Positions 41,379 through 51,302 of a stretch of 64,000 bases of DNA are shown piece by piece. The position numbers and the translations under genes were made by a program. Source of the DNA: Chelativorans sp. AA-79. GTDB taxonomy: Bacteria; Pseudomonadota; Alphaproteobacteria; Rhizobiales; Rhizobiaceae. Under the pieces are notes generated by a model. It did no database searches. It saw only the letters and a program-made list of their open reading frames with translations, and was not told the DNA's origin. Where the stretch lies: the NCBI RefSeq assembly GCF_029457495.1, contig NZ_CP120363.1, positions 1 through 64,000 of the forward strand, read 5' to 3'. The first letter of the stretch is position 1. Every line of letters starts with the position of its first letter.

Positions 41379-43730
41379 TCACAGTTTCAGACCCCGCAAC
41401 CGCAGCGCGTTGGCGATGACGCTGACCGACGACAGCGACATGGCGGCTGCTGCGATGATCGGTGACAGGAGCAGGCCGAAAGAAGGGTAGAGCACGCCTG
41501 CGGCAACCGGGATGCCGGCGGCATTGTAGATGAAGGCGAAGAACAGGTTCTGGCGGATGTTCGCCATCGTCGCCTCGGATAACCGCCGCGCCTTGACGAT
41601 CCCCATCAGATCGCCCTTGAGCAGGGTGACGCCGGCGCTTTCGATGGCGACATCGGTGCCCGAGCCCATGGCGATCCCGACATCGGCGGCGGCAAGCGCG
41701 GGCGCGTCGTTGACGCCGTCGCCCGCCATCGCCACCACCCGGCCTTCTGCCTTGAGCCGGCTTATGACCGCGCTCTTTGCGTCCGGCAGCACGTCCGCTT
41801 CAACCTCATCGATGCCGAGTTGCCGCGCGACGGCTTCGGCCGTGGTTTTATTGTCGCCGGTCAGCATGACGATGCGGATGCCCTCGCCATGCAGCGCGTT
41901 CAGCGCCTCCTGCGTCGTCGCCTTGACCGGATCGGCGATGGCGAAGATGCCGCCGGCCCTGCCATCGATCCCGATATAGATCGCGGTGGCGCCATCATGA
42001 CGCAACGCATCTGCCTGGCCGGACAATTCCGCGACGTCGACGTCGTGTTCCTTGAGGAACACCGCATTGCCGACCACGATCGCCTTGCCTTCGACGCTGC
42101 CGAGCGCGCCCTTGCCAAGCGGAGAGTCGAAATCCACTACGGGCGGGATGGCGATGCCCTTCTTCTCCGCCGCCTCCACGATCGCCAATGCCAGCGGATG
42201 TTCCGACGCCTTCTCGACACCGGCGGCAAGCCGCAGGATTTCCGTTTCGTCGAAGCCGGCCGCCGCAACGACCGCCGTCACCGACGGCTTGCCCTCGGTG
42301 AGCGTGCCGGTCTTGTCGACCACCAGCGTGTCGACCTTTTCCATATGCTCGAGCGCCTCGGCGTTCTTGATCAGGACGCCGGCACTAGCGCCCTTGCCGA
42401 CGCCAACCATGATCGACATTGGCGTCGCCAGCCCAAGTGCGCAGGGACACGCGATGATCAGCACCGAAACGGCCACGACCAGCCCATAGGCAAAGCGCGG
42501 CTCCGGCCCCCAGATGCCCCAGACAATGAAGGCGAGAATTGCGATGACGATGACCAGCGGTACGAACCAGCCCGAGACGTGGTCGGCCATGCGCTGGATC
42601 GGCGCACGCGAACGCTGCGCATCGGCGACCATCTGGACGATCCGCGACAGCATCGTATCGCGGCCGACCTTTTCCGCACGGATCACCAGCGCCCCGGTCT
42701 GGTTCAGCGTACCGCCGATGACCTGATCGCCCACAGTGCGGGTGACAGGCATGGATTCGCCGGTAACCATCGCCTCGTCGAGCGATGAGCGTCCGTCCTC
42801 CACCACGCCATCGACCGGCACGGTCTCGCCGGGCCGCACGCGCAGCCTGTCGCCGAGAATAACGTGCTCGACCGGCACGTCTTCCTCTGTGCCGTCATCG
42901 CCGATGCGCCGCGCCGTCTTCGGCGCCAGATCAAGCAGCGCCCTGATCGCGCCCGAGGTCTGTTCGCGGGCGCGCAGTTCCAGCACTTGGCCAAGCAGCA
43001 CCAGAACGGTGATGACCGCCGCCGCCTCGAAATAGACCGCGACCGTGCCATCTTCCGCGCGGAAAGCGGCGGGGAAAATTCCCGGCGCAAGGGCGGCGAC
43101 GATGCTGTAGGCCCAGGCGACGCCGGTGCCCATGGCGATCAAAGTGAACATGTTGAGGCTGCGATTGATCAGCGAGGCCCAGGCGCGCTCGAAAAACGGC
43201 CATCCGCACCACAAAACCACCGGCGTCGCCAGAACGAGCTGAATCCAGATCGATATCCGCATTGGCACCAGATGGTGCAGGGCCGGGAAAAGATGACCGC
43301 CCATTTCGAGCACGAAGACCGGAGCGGCGAGAACCAGCCCGATCCAGAAACGCCGTGTCATGTCGGCGAGTTCGGGGCTGGGGCCGCTGTCGGCCGTCAC
43401 CACCAGCGGCTCCAGCGCCATGCCGCAGATCGGGCAGCTTCCCGGCCCGTCCTGCCGGATCTCGGGATGCATCGGGCAGGTCCAGATCGCGCCCTCGGGC
43501 GCTTCCGGTATGGGCGACGCTTCCCCTGCAAGATATCGCGCCGGGTCCGCCTCGAATTTCGCATTGCAGGACGCCGAGCAGAAATAGTGAGTGTGGCCCC
43601 CATGGGTCAGGCGATGTTCTGCGGTTTGCGGGTCGACCTCCATCCCGCAGACCGGGTCCGTCACAAGATGCGCATGACCCGAATGGTCATGATCATGCGA
43701 ATGGTGCCGATGCTCATCGTGTCCGTTCAT
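41379..43730 (-). CDS. Copper-translocating P-type ATPase with YHS and heavy-metal-binding domains
   Basis: A 783-residue CopA/CopB-like exporter. The N terminus is His-rich ([13 protein letters not shown]), followed by a YHS domain (DPVCGMEV to [15 protein letters not shown], about residues 26-66) and a heavy-metal-binding motif [20 protein letters not shown] (about 83-102). The transmembrane motif is [11 protein letters not shown], and [18 protein letters not shown] and [14 protein letters not shown] complete the P-type core. Such proteins export Cu+ or Ag+ from the cytoplasm. The start at 43730 is the only good one. It is convergent with the HTHP gene, and the flavoprotein gene ends 35 bases upstream, probably in one operon. 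Confidence 0.93.
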   Translation of the reverse strand: MNGHDEHRHHSHDHDHSGHAHLVTDPVCGMEVDPQTAEHRLTHGGHTHYFCSASCNAKFEADPARYLAGEASPIPEAPEGAIWTCPMHPEIRQDGPGSCPICGMALEPLVVTADSGPSPELADMTRRFWIGLVLAAPVFVLEMGGHLFPALHHLVPMRISIWIQLVLATPVVLWCGWPFFERAWASLINRSLNMFTLIAMGTGVAWAYSIVAALAPGIFPAAFRAEDGTVAVYFEAAAVITVLVLLGQVLELRAREQTSGAIRALLDLAPKTARRIGDDGTEEDVPVEHVILGDRLRVRPGETVPVDGVVEDGRSSLDEAMVTGESMPVTRTVGDQVIGGTLNQTGALVIRAEKVGRDTMLSRIVQMVADAQRSRAPIQRMADHVSGWFVPLVIVIAILAFIVWGIWGPEPRFAYGLVVAVSVLIIACPCALGLATPMSIMVGVGKGASAGVLIKNAEALEHMEKVDTLVVDKTGTLTEGKPSVTAVVAAAGFDETEILRLAAGVEKASEHPLALAIVEAAEKKGIAIPPVVDFDSPLGKGALGSVEGKAIVVGNAVFLKEHDVDVAELSGQADALRHDGATAIYIGIDGRAGGIFAIADPVKATTQEALNALHGEGIRIVMLTGDNKTTAEAVARQLGIDEVEADVLPDAKSAVISRLKAEGRVVAMAGDGVNDAPALAAADVGIAMGSGTDVAIESAGVTLLKGDLMGIVKARRLSEATMANIRQNLFFAFIYNAAGIPVAAGVLYPSFGLLLSPIIAAAAMSLSSVSVIANALRLRGLKL

Positions 43731-43765
43731 TCTCTAACCCGCCGCCTCAATGGAACTTGGAAAAC

Positions 43766-45154
43766 TCATCGTTTCGCTACGTTGCCAAATAGCGCGTTCA
43801 GCCCCTCGGCCATTGTCGGGTGCGCAAGAACCGCATCGCGCAGGACACTGTAGGACAGACCGCCAAGCATGGCCGCCTGCACCACGGCCATCACTTCCCC
43901 GGCCTCCGAGCCGATCATGGTAAAGCCTGCGATCCGATCCTGCGGATCGACCAGCGCCTTCATGAAGCCCGCGGTCTGCGATGTCGTCCGTGTCCGCAGC
44001 ACCGCCTTCATCGGCAGTTTGACGACGCGCAAATCCATTCCATTGGCCCGCGCTTGCGCCTCGCTCATGCCGATGCGGGCCAGCGGCGGGTCGATGAACA
44101 TGCAATAGGGCATCAGCCGCCCGGTGGTCGTTCTGTCTCCACCGTCGAGATTGTCCCGGATTATTCGGAAATCATCGAGCGAAGCGTGGGTGAATTGCGG
44201 ACTTCCCGCGCATTCGCCGATGGCCCAAACGTCCTTTGCGGTCGTCTCCAGGCGATCGTTCACCTTGATGGTGCCGGGATCCGTCAGCGCAACCCCTGCC
44301 TCTTCAAGGCCGATGCCTCGCGTGTTGGGCGTGCGGCCGGCTGCAACCAGAATGTCTGTGCCTTCGATCATTCTCGAACCATCCGGCGTCCGAACGGTGA
44401 CGCGCACGCTTCCGGCTGATCGGCCCTCCACGTTCGCAACTTCAGCCGACAAAAGCACCTCGACGCCCTCCGCCTCCAGGATCAGTCGGACCTCGTCGGA
44501 AACATCCTCATCCTCGCGCTTCAGCAGCCGCGGGCCACGGTCCACAACTGTGACGCGACTGCCGAAACGTCGATACGCCTGGGCAAGTTCAAGGCCGACA
44601 TAGCCTCCGCCGAGAACAATCAGATGTGCCGGCAACCGGTCCAGTTCGAGCGCCTCGATATGAGTGAGCGGCCTGGTCTCGGCGAGGCCGGGAACAGGCG
44701 GAATGGTTGCATGCGTCCCAAGATTGAGGAACAGCTTTTCAGTGGCGAGCCGCCGCATCCCGCCGTCGTTCAAGGCAACTTGAATCGTCCCAGGCGCGAC
44801 GAGGCGTGCATTGCCCATGACGAGTTCCGCGCCGGTCGCCTCGTAGCGCTCGAGATGAAACGCCACGAGGCTCTCGACCATGGCGCGCTTGCGCGCCACA
44901 ACCGTCTTCATGTCGACCGAGACGGGGCCGGCGACAACGCCATACTCCCCGGCATGGGCAACGGTATGAGCGACACCCGCGCTCCAGATCTCGTTCTTGC
45001 TGGGCAGGCAGTTGATGTTGGGACACGAACCGCCGATCCAGCGCCGCTCCATGACGGCTACCTTCTGGCCGGCTTGCGCCATATCCCAGGCGAGGTATTT
45101 GCCGCCCTCGCCATTGCCGATCACGACAGCGTCGTAGCGCTCCGCTTCCGTCAT
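43766..45154 (-). CDS. Mercuric-reductase-like FAD/NAD(P) oxidoreductase
   Basis: A 462-residue pyridine nucleotide-disulfide oxidoreductase. The N-terminal FAD loop (VVIGNGEGGKYLAWDMA; GxGxGG is altered to GNGEGG) is followed by the redox-active pair GGSCPNINCLPSK (C-x4-C). The NAD(P) Rossmann motif VLGGGYVGLELAQAYRRFG and the C-terminal dimerisation domain (TMIGSEAGEVMAVVQAAML, HPTMAEGLNALF) are present. It lacks the C-terminal Cys pair and the HMA domain of true MerA, so it is not a mercuric reductase proper. Relatives often stand next to copper ATPases; the physiological substrate is unknown. The start at 45154 is the second of two adjacent possible starts. Confidence 0.85.
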   Translation of the reverse strand: MTEAERYDAVVIGNGEGGKYLAWDMAQAGQKVAVMERRWIGGSCPNINCLPSKNEIWSAGVAHTVAHAGEYGVVAGPVSVDMKTVVARKRAMVESLVAFHLERYEATGAELVMGNARLVAPGTIQVALNDGGMRRLATEKLFLNLGTHATIPPVPGLAETRPLTHIEALELDRLPAHLIVLGGGYVGLELAQAYRRFGSRVTVVDRGPRLLKREDEDVSDEVRLILEAEGVEVLLSAEVANVEGRSAGSVRVTVRTPDGSRMIEGTDILVAAGRTPNTRGIGLEEAGVALTDPGTIKVNDRLETTAKDVWAIGECAGSPQFTHASLDDFRIIRDNLDGGDRTTTGRLMPYCMFIDPPLARIGMSEAQARANGMDLRVVKLPMKAVLRTRTTSQTAGFMKALVDPQDRIAGFTMIGSEAGEVMAVVQAAMLGGLSYSVLRDAVLAHPTMAEGLNALFGNVAKR

Positions 45155-45446
45155 CAACTACGTATCCTTCTGCAACAGCGACTCACCGCACGATGAAAAT
45201 ATGGCGCTCGGACATATATGCGGAATCATGTCATACTCTTGCGGGGTCGAACAATTACTGTTGCTTTTGCGGGCGGCCCCTTGAGGTGGCCTTACTGCCA
45301 GTATCCGTGCCGTCGCATCATTTCCAGGCCACGGCCTTAAAATGGGCCGGGATCATGGAGTGGAGTGGGTTCTGCTCCGGCTGTATTGCCCGGAAAGGGA
45401 ACATGCTGGCTGCACAGGATTGGCCGACTTTCTGTAGGAGAAAATC

Positions 45447-46226
45447 ATGTCGTTGAATGGCAAAGTCATTTTGGTAACCGGCGCTGGCCAGGGGATCGGA
45501 CGCGGTATTGCGCTGCGGCTTGCAAAGGAAGGCGCTGATCTCGCGCTGGCCGACGTCAAGGCCGATAAGCTCGACTCCGTTCGCAAGGAAGTCGAAGCGC
45601 TCGGACGCAAGGCCACCACCGTCGTCGCCGATGTCAGCAAGCGCGACGAAGTCTACGCCGCCATCGACCATGCAGAGAAGCAACTCGGCGGGTTCGACGT
45701 CATGGTCAACAATGCCGGCATCGCCCAGGTCAAGCCGATCGCCGACGTCACGCCCGAGGACATGGACCTGATCTTCCGGATCAATGTCGACGGCGTGCTC
45801 TGGGGCATCCAGGCGGCTTCGCAGAAATTCAAGGATCGAGGTCAGAAGGGCAAGATCATCAATGCCTGCTCGATTGCCGGACATGACGGCTTCGCCATGC
45901 TCGGCGTCTATTCGGCAACCAAGTTCGCCGTGCGTGCGCTGACGCAAGCCGCCGCCAAGGAATATGCCAGCGCGGGCATCACGGTGAACGCCTACTGCCC
46001 CGGCATCGTCGGCACCGACATGTGGGTGGAGATCGACGAGCGCTTTTCCGAGATCACCGGAACGCCGAAGGGCGAAACCTACAAGAAATACGTCGAGGGC
46101 ATCGCTTTGGGCCGCGCGCAGACACCGGAGGACGTGGCAGCGTTGGTCGCCTTCCTCGCGGGCGCCGATTCCGACTACATCACGGGACAGTCGATCCTGA
46201 CCGATGGCGGTATCGTCTATCGATAA
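45447..46226 (+). CDS. budC: Diacetyl/acetoin reductase, SDR family
   Basis: A 259-residue short-chain dehydrogenase closely matching (S)-acetoin-forming diacetyl reductases, which use NAD(H) to interconvert diacetyl, acetoin and butanediol. The cofactor motif is [10 protein letters not shown] (about residues 11-20), NNAG is at about 89-92, the catalytic Ser is in [12 protein letters not shown] and the YxxxK in YSATKFA. The C-terminal region [20 protein letters not shown] and [20 protein letters not shown] is characteristic of the butanediol group. GTAGGAG precedes the start. It is a single gene, divergent from the flavoprotein gene; the 292-base space between holds no clear gene. Confidence 0.88.
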   Translation: MSLNGKVILVTGAGQGIGRGIALRLAKEGADLALADVKADKLDSVRKEVEALGRKATTVVADVSKRDEVYAAIDHAEKQLGGFDVMVNNAGIAQVKPIADVTPEDMDLIFRINVDGVLWGIQAASQKFKDRGQKGKIINACSIAGHDGFAMLGVYSATKFAVRALTQAAAKEYASAGITVNAYCPGIVGTDMWVEIDERFSEITGTPKGETYKKYVEGIALGRAQTPEDVAALVAFLAGADSDYITGQSILTDGGIVYR

Positions 46227-46485
46227 AGCCGCCTGCCAAATCGCGAACGTTCAGAAGCGCCCACACCGGGAAACGGCCTTGTGAGAATTTTTCTCTCCAG
46301 CGGAATGGTTCCGTCTGGAAGAACCGCGTTTTGTCGGAGAGAATTGTTCTCTTGTTGCTTGGCATGGTCATCGCCGCCTTCGGTCGCCATTCGCACTACA
46401 GGTTCTTGACCGGCAATCGACACCTGCTGAAGATCGATCGGTTTCCTCATCTACGCGCGTTTCGAGCGGGATTGCCGTCATCCGG

Positions 46486-46806
46486 TCAAACCCCTGACTG
46501 GTATGAAGGCTCTACAGGGCCGGCGTTGGATTGGCGTCGCAGTGAGGTTGCACTGCGCGCCCGGATCGGGTCGGCGAGTAGCCTGAGGCCGTTCAGCACC
46601 ACCAGCACCGTGCCGCCTTCGTGTCCGACGACCGCGAGCGGCAGAGGCAGGGCGAAGAACAGGCTCGAGGCGACCAGAAGCAGCATCATGCCGATGGCGA
46701 AAATCAGATTCTGGCGGATAATCCGGTGGGTGCGCCGCGCCAGCCGATGCGCGGCGGCAAGCCGGGCCATGTCCTCCGACAACAGCGCGACATCGGCCGC
46801 GAAACC
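46486..46806 (-). pseudogene. C-terminal remnant of a third metal P-type ATPase
   Basis: A leftward frame encodes about 105 residues of the C-terminal end of a P1B ATPase: DVALLSEDMARLAAAHRLAR after the lost hinge, RIIRQNLIFAIGMMLLLVAS, then PLPLAVVGHEGGTVLVVLNG and GLRLLADP, the last two membrane helices. The reading frame runs into the ISKra4 left repeat at 46804, and everything upstream (phosphorylation and nucleotide domains) is missing. The other side of the IS carries an unrelated IS66 fragment, so the rest of the gene was lost in a later rearrangement. Confidence 0.75.
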
Positions 46807-46824
46807 GGTAATTTCTCTGGGGTC
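46804..46824 (+). repeat. ISKra4 left inverted repeat
   Basis: 21 bases beginning ACCGGTAATTTC and ending GGGGTC; a perfect inverted copy is at 48340-48360. Confidence 0.85.
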
Positions 46825-46883
46825 GAATACGTGTTGTTAGGTCCGAGCGGTCCATCACCGTCGCTTTGTTCGGAGGGAGAGCG

Positions 46884-48341
46884 ATGGCGGTGGAGTGGAC
46901 GATCACGATCGAGGGCAAGAACGAGTTTGGCGATACCTGCCGGAAGGAACTCCGGATCGACAAGACCTGGGAGAGGCTGTTCGACGGCGACGTTGGCTTG
47001 TCGGTCGAGGACGGCAAGAAGATCATGGCGGCGCTGCAGAGCGCGGTCGTGAACCACGAGGCGGAGACATATGCCCAGTTTCGCCGACCCTGCCCCGATT
47101 GTCACACATTCCGGCCGGTCAAAGATTACACGACACGCCGGATCCGAACGGTCTTCGGCACGGTGAAGGTGCGCAATCCTCGCTGGATGATTTGCCGAGA
47201 TTGTTACCCGGGCATGGACGGCGCCCTCGCACCGCTAAAGGAAATCTGTCCCGATCGGGCGATGTCGGAGCTGATGGAGTTGACAGCACGGCTGGGGAGC
47301 ATGATGCCCTACCGGCAGGCGGCGAAGGTGCTGGCCGAATTCCTGCCCATTGAGCCAACCGAGTCGCACGCGACCGTGCGCAAGCGCACCATCAGGATCG
47401 GCAAGCGGCTCGACGACCAAATCATGCGGGAAACATGGCGGGTTAGGTCTCAAATGGATGACCGTCACCAGCTTGAGATGCAGCTTCCCGGCGATCGGCG
47501 CAAAGAGTTCGTTGTCAGCATCGATACCGCTCATGTTCGCAGCGCCGAGCCCAATTCAGCGCGGAATTTCGAACTCGTCGTTGCCAGATGCGGCCGCGGG
47601 GGACGGGGTGAACCAGGTGGACGCTATTTCGTCACCGGCAGCACCGCCCAGCATGCGATCCGCGATCGCACTCTCCACTCCCTCCGGGAAGTCGGGTATC
47701 GCGGCTTTGGCGATGTGACGGTTATCTCCGACGGGGCCGAAATTCTGAAGCGGCTGCCCCGTGCCATGCCGAAACCGACGGCTCACATCATCGACTGGTT
47801 TCATATTGCCATGAAGATCCAGCCCATGCAGCAAATCGCCGATCACATCGTGCGATCCCGATCCGATCCCTTTGATGCGCTTCCAACCATCGACAGGGAC
47901 ATCAGAGCCGTGAAATGGCGCTTGTGGCATGGCCGCGTCGATCGCGCGATCCGCGACCTGGAGAGCCTTCTCACCGGCCTCAAGCAGCCGCAAGGAAACG
48001 CCGAATTCTCGATCGCACGCCTTCACAGCCTCGGCGCGCAACTCCTGACCTACGCCCGCTCGAACCGCGGCGCGATCATCGACTACGGAAAGCGCTATCG
48101 GGGCGGTCTGCGGGTCGCCACCACCCTTGCCGAGTCAGCGGTGAATTCACTCGTCGGCAAGCGGATGGTCAAGAAGCAGCAGATGCGATGGTCGCTCCAC
48201 GGCGCTCACATGCTCATGCAGGTCCGAACGGCCGAACTGAACGGCGAACTTCGCAACCGGCTGAGGGCACCGCTCCGACAGCCTGAACGGAACGCGCCGC
48301 TAATATTCAAGCCAAAACCGCCTCTTCTGCGCGCCGCCTGA
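46884..48341 (+). CDS. ISKra4-family transposase
   Basis: A 485-residue DDE-type transposase of the ISKra4 family. A Cys pair cluster near residues 70-105 (PCPDCHTFRPVK, then MICRDCYPGMDG) is a zinc-ribbon-like site. Catalytic acids are probably in VSIDTAHVRS, TVISDGAEIL and a C-terminal Glu in TLAESAVNSLVGKRM. The start at 46884 has GGAGGGAGAGCG upstream and is preferred over 46866. The stop overlaps the right inverted repeat by two bases (48340-48341), a tight fit that supports an intact element. Confidence 0.88.
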   Translation: MAVEWTITIEGKNEFGDTCRKELRIDKTWERLFDGDVGLSVEDGKKIMAALQSAVVNHEAETYAQFRRPCPDCHTFRPVKDYTTRRIRTVFGTVKVRNPRWMICRDCYPGMDGALAPLKEICPDRAMSELMELTARLGSMMPYRQAAKVLAEFLPIEPTESHATVRKRTIRIGKRLDDQIMRETWRVRSQMDDRHQLEMQLPGDRRKEFVVSIDTAHVRSAEPNSARNFELVVARCGRGGRGEPGGRYFVTGSTAQHAIRDRTLHSLREVGYRGFGDVTVISDGAEILKRLPRAMPKPTAHIIDWFHIAMKIQPMQQIADHIVRSRSDPFDALPTIDRDIRAVKWRLWHGRVDRAIRDLESLLTGLKQPQGNAEFSIARLHSLGAQLLTYARSNRGAIIDYGKRYRGGLRVATTLAESAVNSLVGKRMVKKQQMRWSLHGAHMLMQVRTAELNGELRNRLRAPLRQPERNAPLIFKPKPPLLRAA

Positions 48342-48360
48342 CCCCAGAGAAATTACCGGT
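48340..48360 (-). repeat. ISKra4 right inverted repeat
   Basis: 21 bases, exact inverse of 46804-46824; it includes the last bases of the transposase stop codon. Confidence 0.85.
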
Positions 48361-48364
48361 CTCC

Positions 48365-48585
48365 ATGGAAACCTGGCTCACCCTTCACCGTGCCCGCGTT
48401 GCCGCCAAATCACCGCTCCGCGAAGCCCTGAGCTGCATCGCCAAATACTGGAATGGCCTGCTTCTCTTCCTGACCGACGGCCGCATCGAGGTGGACAACA
48501 ACAGTGTCGAAAGAACCATCCGGCCGATAGCTCTCAGTCGGAAGAACGCACTCTTCGCAGGCCACGACGCAGGAGCAGAAGGTAT
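48365..48585 (+). pseudogene. IS66 transposase TnpC remnant
   Basis: A C-terminal piece of the IS66 TnpC transposase. The segment WLTLHRARVAAKSPLREALS is followed by LFLTDGRIEVDNNSVERTIR, with the conserved Glu of the DDE triad probably in NNSVERTIRP, and RKNALFAGHDAGAEG. The match ends at about residue 73, where relatives continue with a short WAIIASL-type tail. It begins directly after the ISKra4 right end. It shares orientation with the tnpA-tnpB remnant at 34042-34323, so both may derive from one IS66 element later split. Confidence 0.75.
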
Positions 48586-48796
48586 GAGCGTGACACCGCT
48601 TACCTTCGGACGGGAGTGAAGATGACTCATTCAATCAATCGGCACGCGCGGGCTTGCCTTTACGGGGTCGCGGCCGGAGCTTCTCTAGGCGCCGCGGGCC
48701 TCTCCACGGCTCACCACTGCACTGAATTCCGCAAAGCGATTCCATTAGAGGCTGAAACGATCGAGCCTTCCGCCACACGCACGCGCGGTCTTCGGT

Positions 48797-51136
48797 TCAG
48801 GCAGGTAAGACGTAGACCGGGCTCGTCCATGCCTGGTGGCCGTTCTCGGTGACGACCGCGATCCAGATCGGGTTGTCACGGCCTGGAACGATATCGATCT
48901 CGCAGGCATGTGCTATCTCACGCGCGATTGGCTCGTCGGGCAGTCGGTATGCCATGAGGCACCTGTGCAGCCCTCCGGCGTCGAGAATGCGATCCTCGAC
49001 GCCCATCTGCTCCAGTTCCGCTTCCAGCGTGCCGTGATTGGTTTCAATGCGCACACGGCCTGCGGGCTCCGACAGCCAGGCATCGAAGCCCGCGAGGTTG
49101 CCGGCCACGGGAGCCTCGAACCGCAGGCGCGACGCATCCGCCAAGCTGAAACGCCGCTCGTGGTTCCAGATTGCGATCTTGTCGAACCGCTCGATACGTG
49201 CGCGGGAGAACGAAGCCTCTCCCTCCCATGACGTGGTGCGGCCCCGGCCGCGATATTCGGCGCCTGCCCAGCGCACGCGAAGGCGCCTGCCGAGGTCTGT
49301 CTCGCCGTAGCCGCGAACGGTGTCGACCGGCCTGTCGCCGTTCCTGACCTCTACGCGCTCGATTCCCATCGTCCCGGCGACACGGAAGGAAAGGCGTACC
49401 CTCTCTGCCGAAGTCCGCGCTATGTCGCCCATCATCGCGGTGGCCGAAGGAATGCCGGCGATGCCGGGCGCGACGTTCGGATCGCGCTCGAACACGAGGC
49501 CGCCCGAACCCAGCTCGACGCCGAGTTCGATGTGCAGGCGGCAGCCCGACGTGGCGTAGTGATGGCGTCTGCGCATCGCCTCGAATATGGCGTCGCGATC
49601 GAGCCGCTCCGCGAGAAAGCAGGTCAGGCCACCATAGGCGCCAAAACCGCCGGTGCCGGGATAGCTTGCCCCGGGCCGGGCATCATGGCTGTCGCTGTTT
49701 GCTACGACGCCGACCCGGCGCTTCAGGTCGAAGCTGTCGGTCAGCATCCATTCGAAGGTGCCCCAGTCGGAATGGATCTCGACCGCGGTCTCCAATACGG
49801 GATCGTGTCCAAAGGCCAAATTGGCATACCGGCCCCCCACATGGGCGTACATGACGCTGTCCTTGCCGGCGAGCGCACGATAGAGCGCGTCGAGGTCGGC
49901 TGCGTCGAGATGGCTGTCGGAGCGGTCGGCCAAGAGCGCGTGCGAGCAGCGACGGATGTCCTCGCCCTCGTGACGGAAGAAAACGTTGTGGTCGCCGCCC
50001 ACGGCGGTGTTGCCGGACCACTCGTAGCCGGGAAAGGCGACGAAACGGCCAGGTTCGTCGAACTCGGCGGTCACTTCGTTCAGACGCTTCCAGAAGCGCC
50101 GGTTGATCTGGAAGTCGTTGCCCTGATGGCTCGAAACATCCAGGAAGGCCTTGTTGCGGGCATAGTCGAAATAGCTCTCGACGGTGTTGATTCCGACCGT
50201 CTCGCCCGACTGCCCGTGAAGGTCGCCCCAATAGGATGCCAGCCGCGCTTCGCCGATGTGCAGCGGCCCCGCTTCCGCGACCAGTTGCCCGTCGACGTGA
50301 ACGGCGACGGTGATCGGTTCGCCGGCATCGGCCGACAATCCTTCGAAACGCATCGATTGGCTGTCGGCGTATTCGAACGATTCGGGCAGGCCGTCGACAG
50401 GCCGCGAGGGCGCAAGGCGCACCTTGCCGCTTGCCAGCGGCGTCGGGTTGCCCCACGCGTCCTCGGCGCGCAGCCCTAAGAAGAATTCTTCGCCCGGCCG
50501 GCGCATCGTCGGCATGACGGCCACCCAGCGATCCGCCTTGCCGGCGACGATCGGCACGAAGAGCTGGTCTTCCAGCGGAACGAAAATGCCGGTTGCCTGC
50601 ACGTCCGCCAGAACCTTGAACTCGGCGGCGGCCTCGGCGAAGGACTGTACGGCAAGCCCGCGCGAGCCACCGCTCGTATCGCCGAAGACGATAGTGATCG
50701 TCTGGCCGGGACGCAGGTAGCCGCCCCGTTGCTGGACGGTGACGGCGCGTGTCCAGGGGCGGTGACCGTTGAGGCCCGTGGACAGTTCCAGACGGCCCTC
50801 GCCGTCGCTGTGGGCAGATACATAATTGTCGCCCTTGGGATCGTCGGTCTGAAAATGCAGATCGGTGATGAAGCGAAAGGCGATCCTGATCGCTCCGGTG
50901 TCGTCGAGCCCGAGGCGGCCGACCGTATAGGTGACGCGGAAGGTGGCGAAGGAACGGGCGGTCACGGCCGCGGGCGCAGACAGCACCGCCCGGCCCAGCG
51001 TCTCAGGGTCGTCGAAGGGGACCGTGTCCGGCCGGAAGTCGCCCACCAGTTCGCGGGCCACCAGCCCTGCGCGGCTCTCCTTGATCGTCTCCGCGCCTTG
51101 CGGCGAGGACAAGCGGTCCGGTGCCGAGTCGTTCAT
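48797..51136 (-). CDS. DUF3604 (PHP-like) protein
   Basis: A 779-residue cytoplasmic protein of the DUF3604 family, metal-dependent hydrolase-like proteins related to the PHP fold, with no well-established substrate. Putative metal-site motifs are seen in order: YWGDLHGQSGETVG (about residues 305-318), FPGYEWSG, a YAHVGGRYAN segment, EIHSDWG and VANSDSHDARPG. The first 280 residues form a beta-rich N-terminal region. No signal peptide is seen. It diverges from the lactonase gene, and both share the 166-base intergenic region with a regulon-type site at 51197-51215. It may hydrolyse a phosphate or amide of the catabolic substrate, but this is inference. Confidence 0.82.
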   Translation of the reverse strand: MNDSAPDRLSSPQGAETIKESRAGLVARELVGDFRPDTVPFDDPETLGRAVLSAPAAVTARSFATFRVTYTVGRLGLDDTGAIRIAFRFITDLHFQTDDPKGDNYVSAHSDGEGRLELSTGLNGHRPWTRAVTVQQRGGYLRPGQTITIVFGDTSGGSRGLAVQSFAEAAAEFKVLADVQATGIFVPLEDQLFVPIVAGKADRWVAVMPTMRRPGEEFFLGLRAEDAWGNPTPLASGKVRLAPSRPVDGLPESFEYADSQSMRFEGLSADAGEPITVAVHVDGQLVAEAGPLHIGEARLASYWGDLHGQSGETVGINTVESYFDYARNKAFLDVSSHQGNDFQINRRFWKRLNEVTAEFDEPGRFVAFPGYEWSGNTAVGGDHNVFFRHEGEDIRRCSHALLADRSDSHLDAADLDALYRALAGKDSVMYAHVGGRYANLAFGHDPVLETAVEIHSDWGTFEWMLTDSFDLKRRVGVVANSDSHDARPGASYPGTGGFGAYGGLTCFLAERLDRDAIFEAMRRRHHYATSGCRLHIELGVELGSGGLVFERDPNVAPGIAGIPSATAMMGDIARTSAERVRLSFRVAGTMGIERVEVRNGDRPVDTVRGYGETDLGRRLRVRWAGAEYRGRGRTTSWEGEASFSRARIERFDKIAIWNHERRFSLADASRLRFEAPVAGNLAGFDAWLSEPAGRVRIETNHGTLEAELEQMGVEDRILDAGGLHRCLMAYRLPDEPIAREIAHACEIDIVPGRDNPIWIAVVTENGHQAWTSPVYVLPA

Positions 51137-51196
51137 CGGATATTTTCCCCGAGCTGCAATCTGGTCGGGATAGCCTGCTTGCTCCCCGGAATCAAC

Positions 51197-51215
51197 TACT
51201 ATATAGGATTATAGC
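51197..51215. promoter_or_regulatory. Putative regulon operator, DUF3604/lactonase
   Basis: TACTATATAGGATTATAGC, with a second half-site-like TAGCTAT at 51231-51237, in the divergent region between the DUF3604 and lactonase genes. It shares TACTATATAG exactly with the site before the gntR gene (62094). Confidence 0.5.
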
Positions 51216-51302
51216 ATTCTTTGACCCACATAGCTATGAAGTGAGACAATTGTTCTGGCGCCGCGCCGGGTACGGCACCGCCAAGCACGAGGGACACGCG
51301 CA

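Larger units (their letters stand above)
46804..48360 (+). mobile_element. ISKra4-family insertion sequence, intact
   Basis: A complete element of 1557 bp bounded by perfect 21-bp inverted repeats, with one transposase gene rightward. No target-site duplication is evident, and the two flanks are parts of different genes (a P-type ATPase on the left, IS66 tnpC on the right). The element was therefore either inserted at an existing junction or kept one end during a deletion. Confidence 0.85.

Noticed and set aside
43766..45154. True mercuric reductase (merA) and mer operon
   Set aside because: No HMA domain, no C-terminal Cys pair, and no merR, merT or merP nearby.
45193..45456. Rightward frame of 87 codons with CxxC-like pairs before budC
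   Set aside because: No Shine-Dalgarno, it overlaps the start of budC in another frame, and there is no recognised family; the Cys pairs are irregular.
48616..48852. Rightward frame of 78 codons with a signal-like start
   Set aside because: The second half overlaps the end of the DUF3604 gene on the other strand and is Arg-rich shadow sequence.
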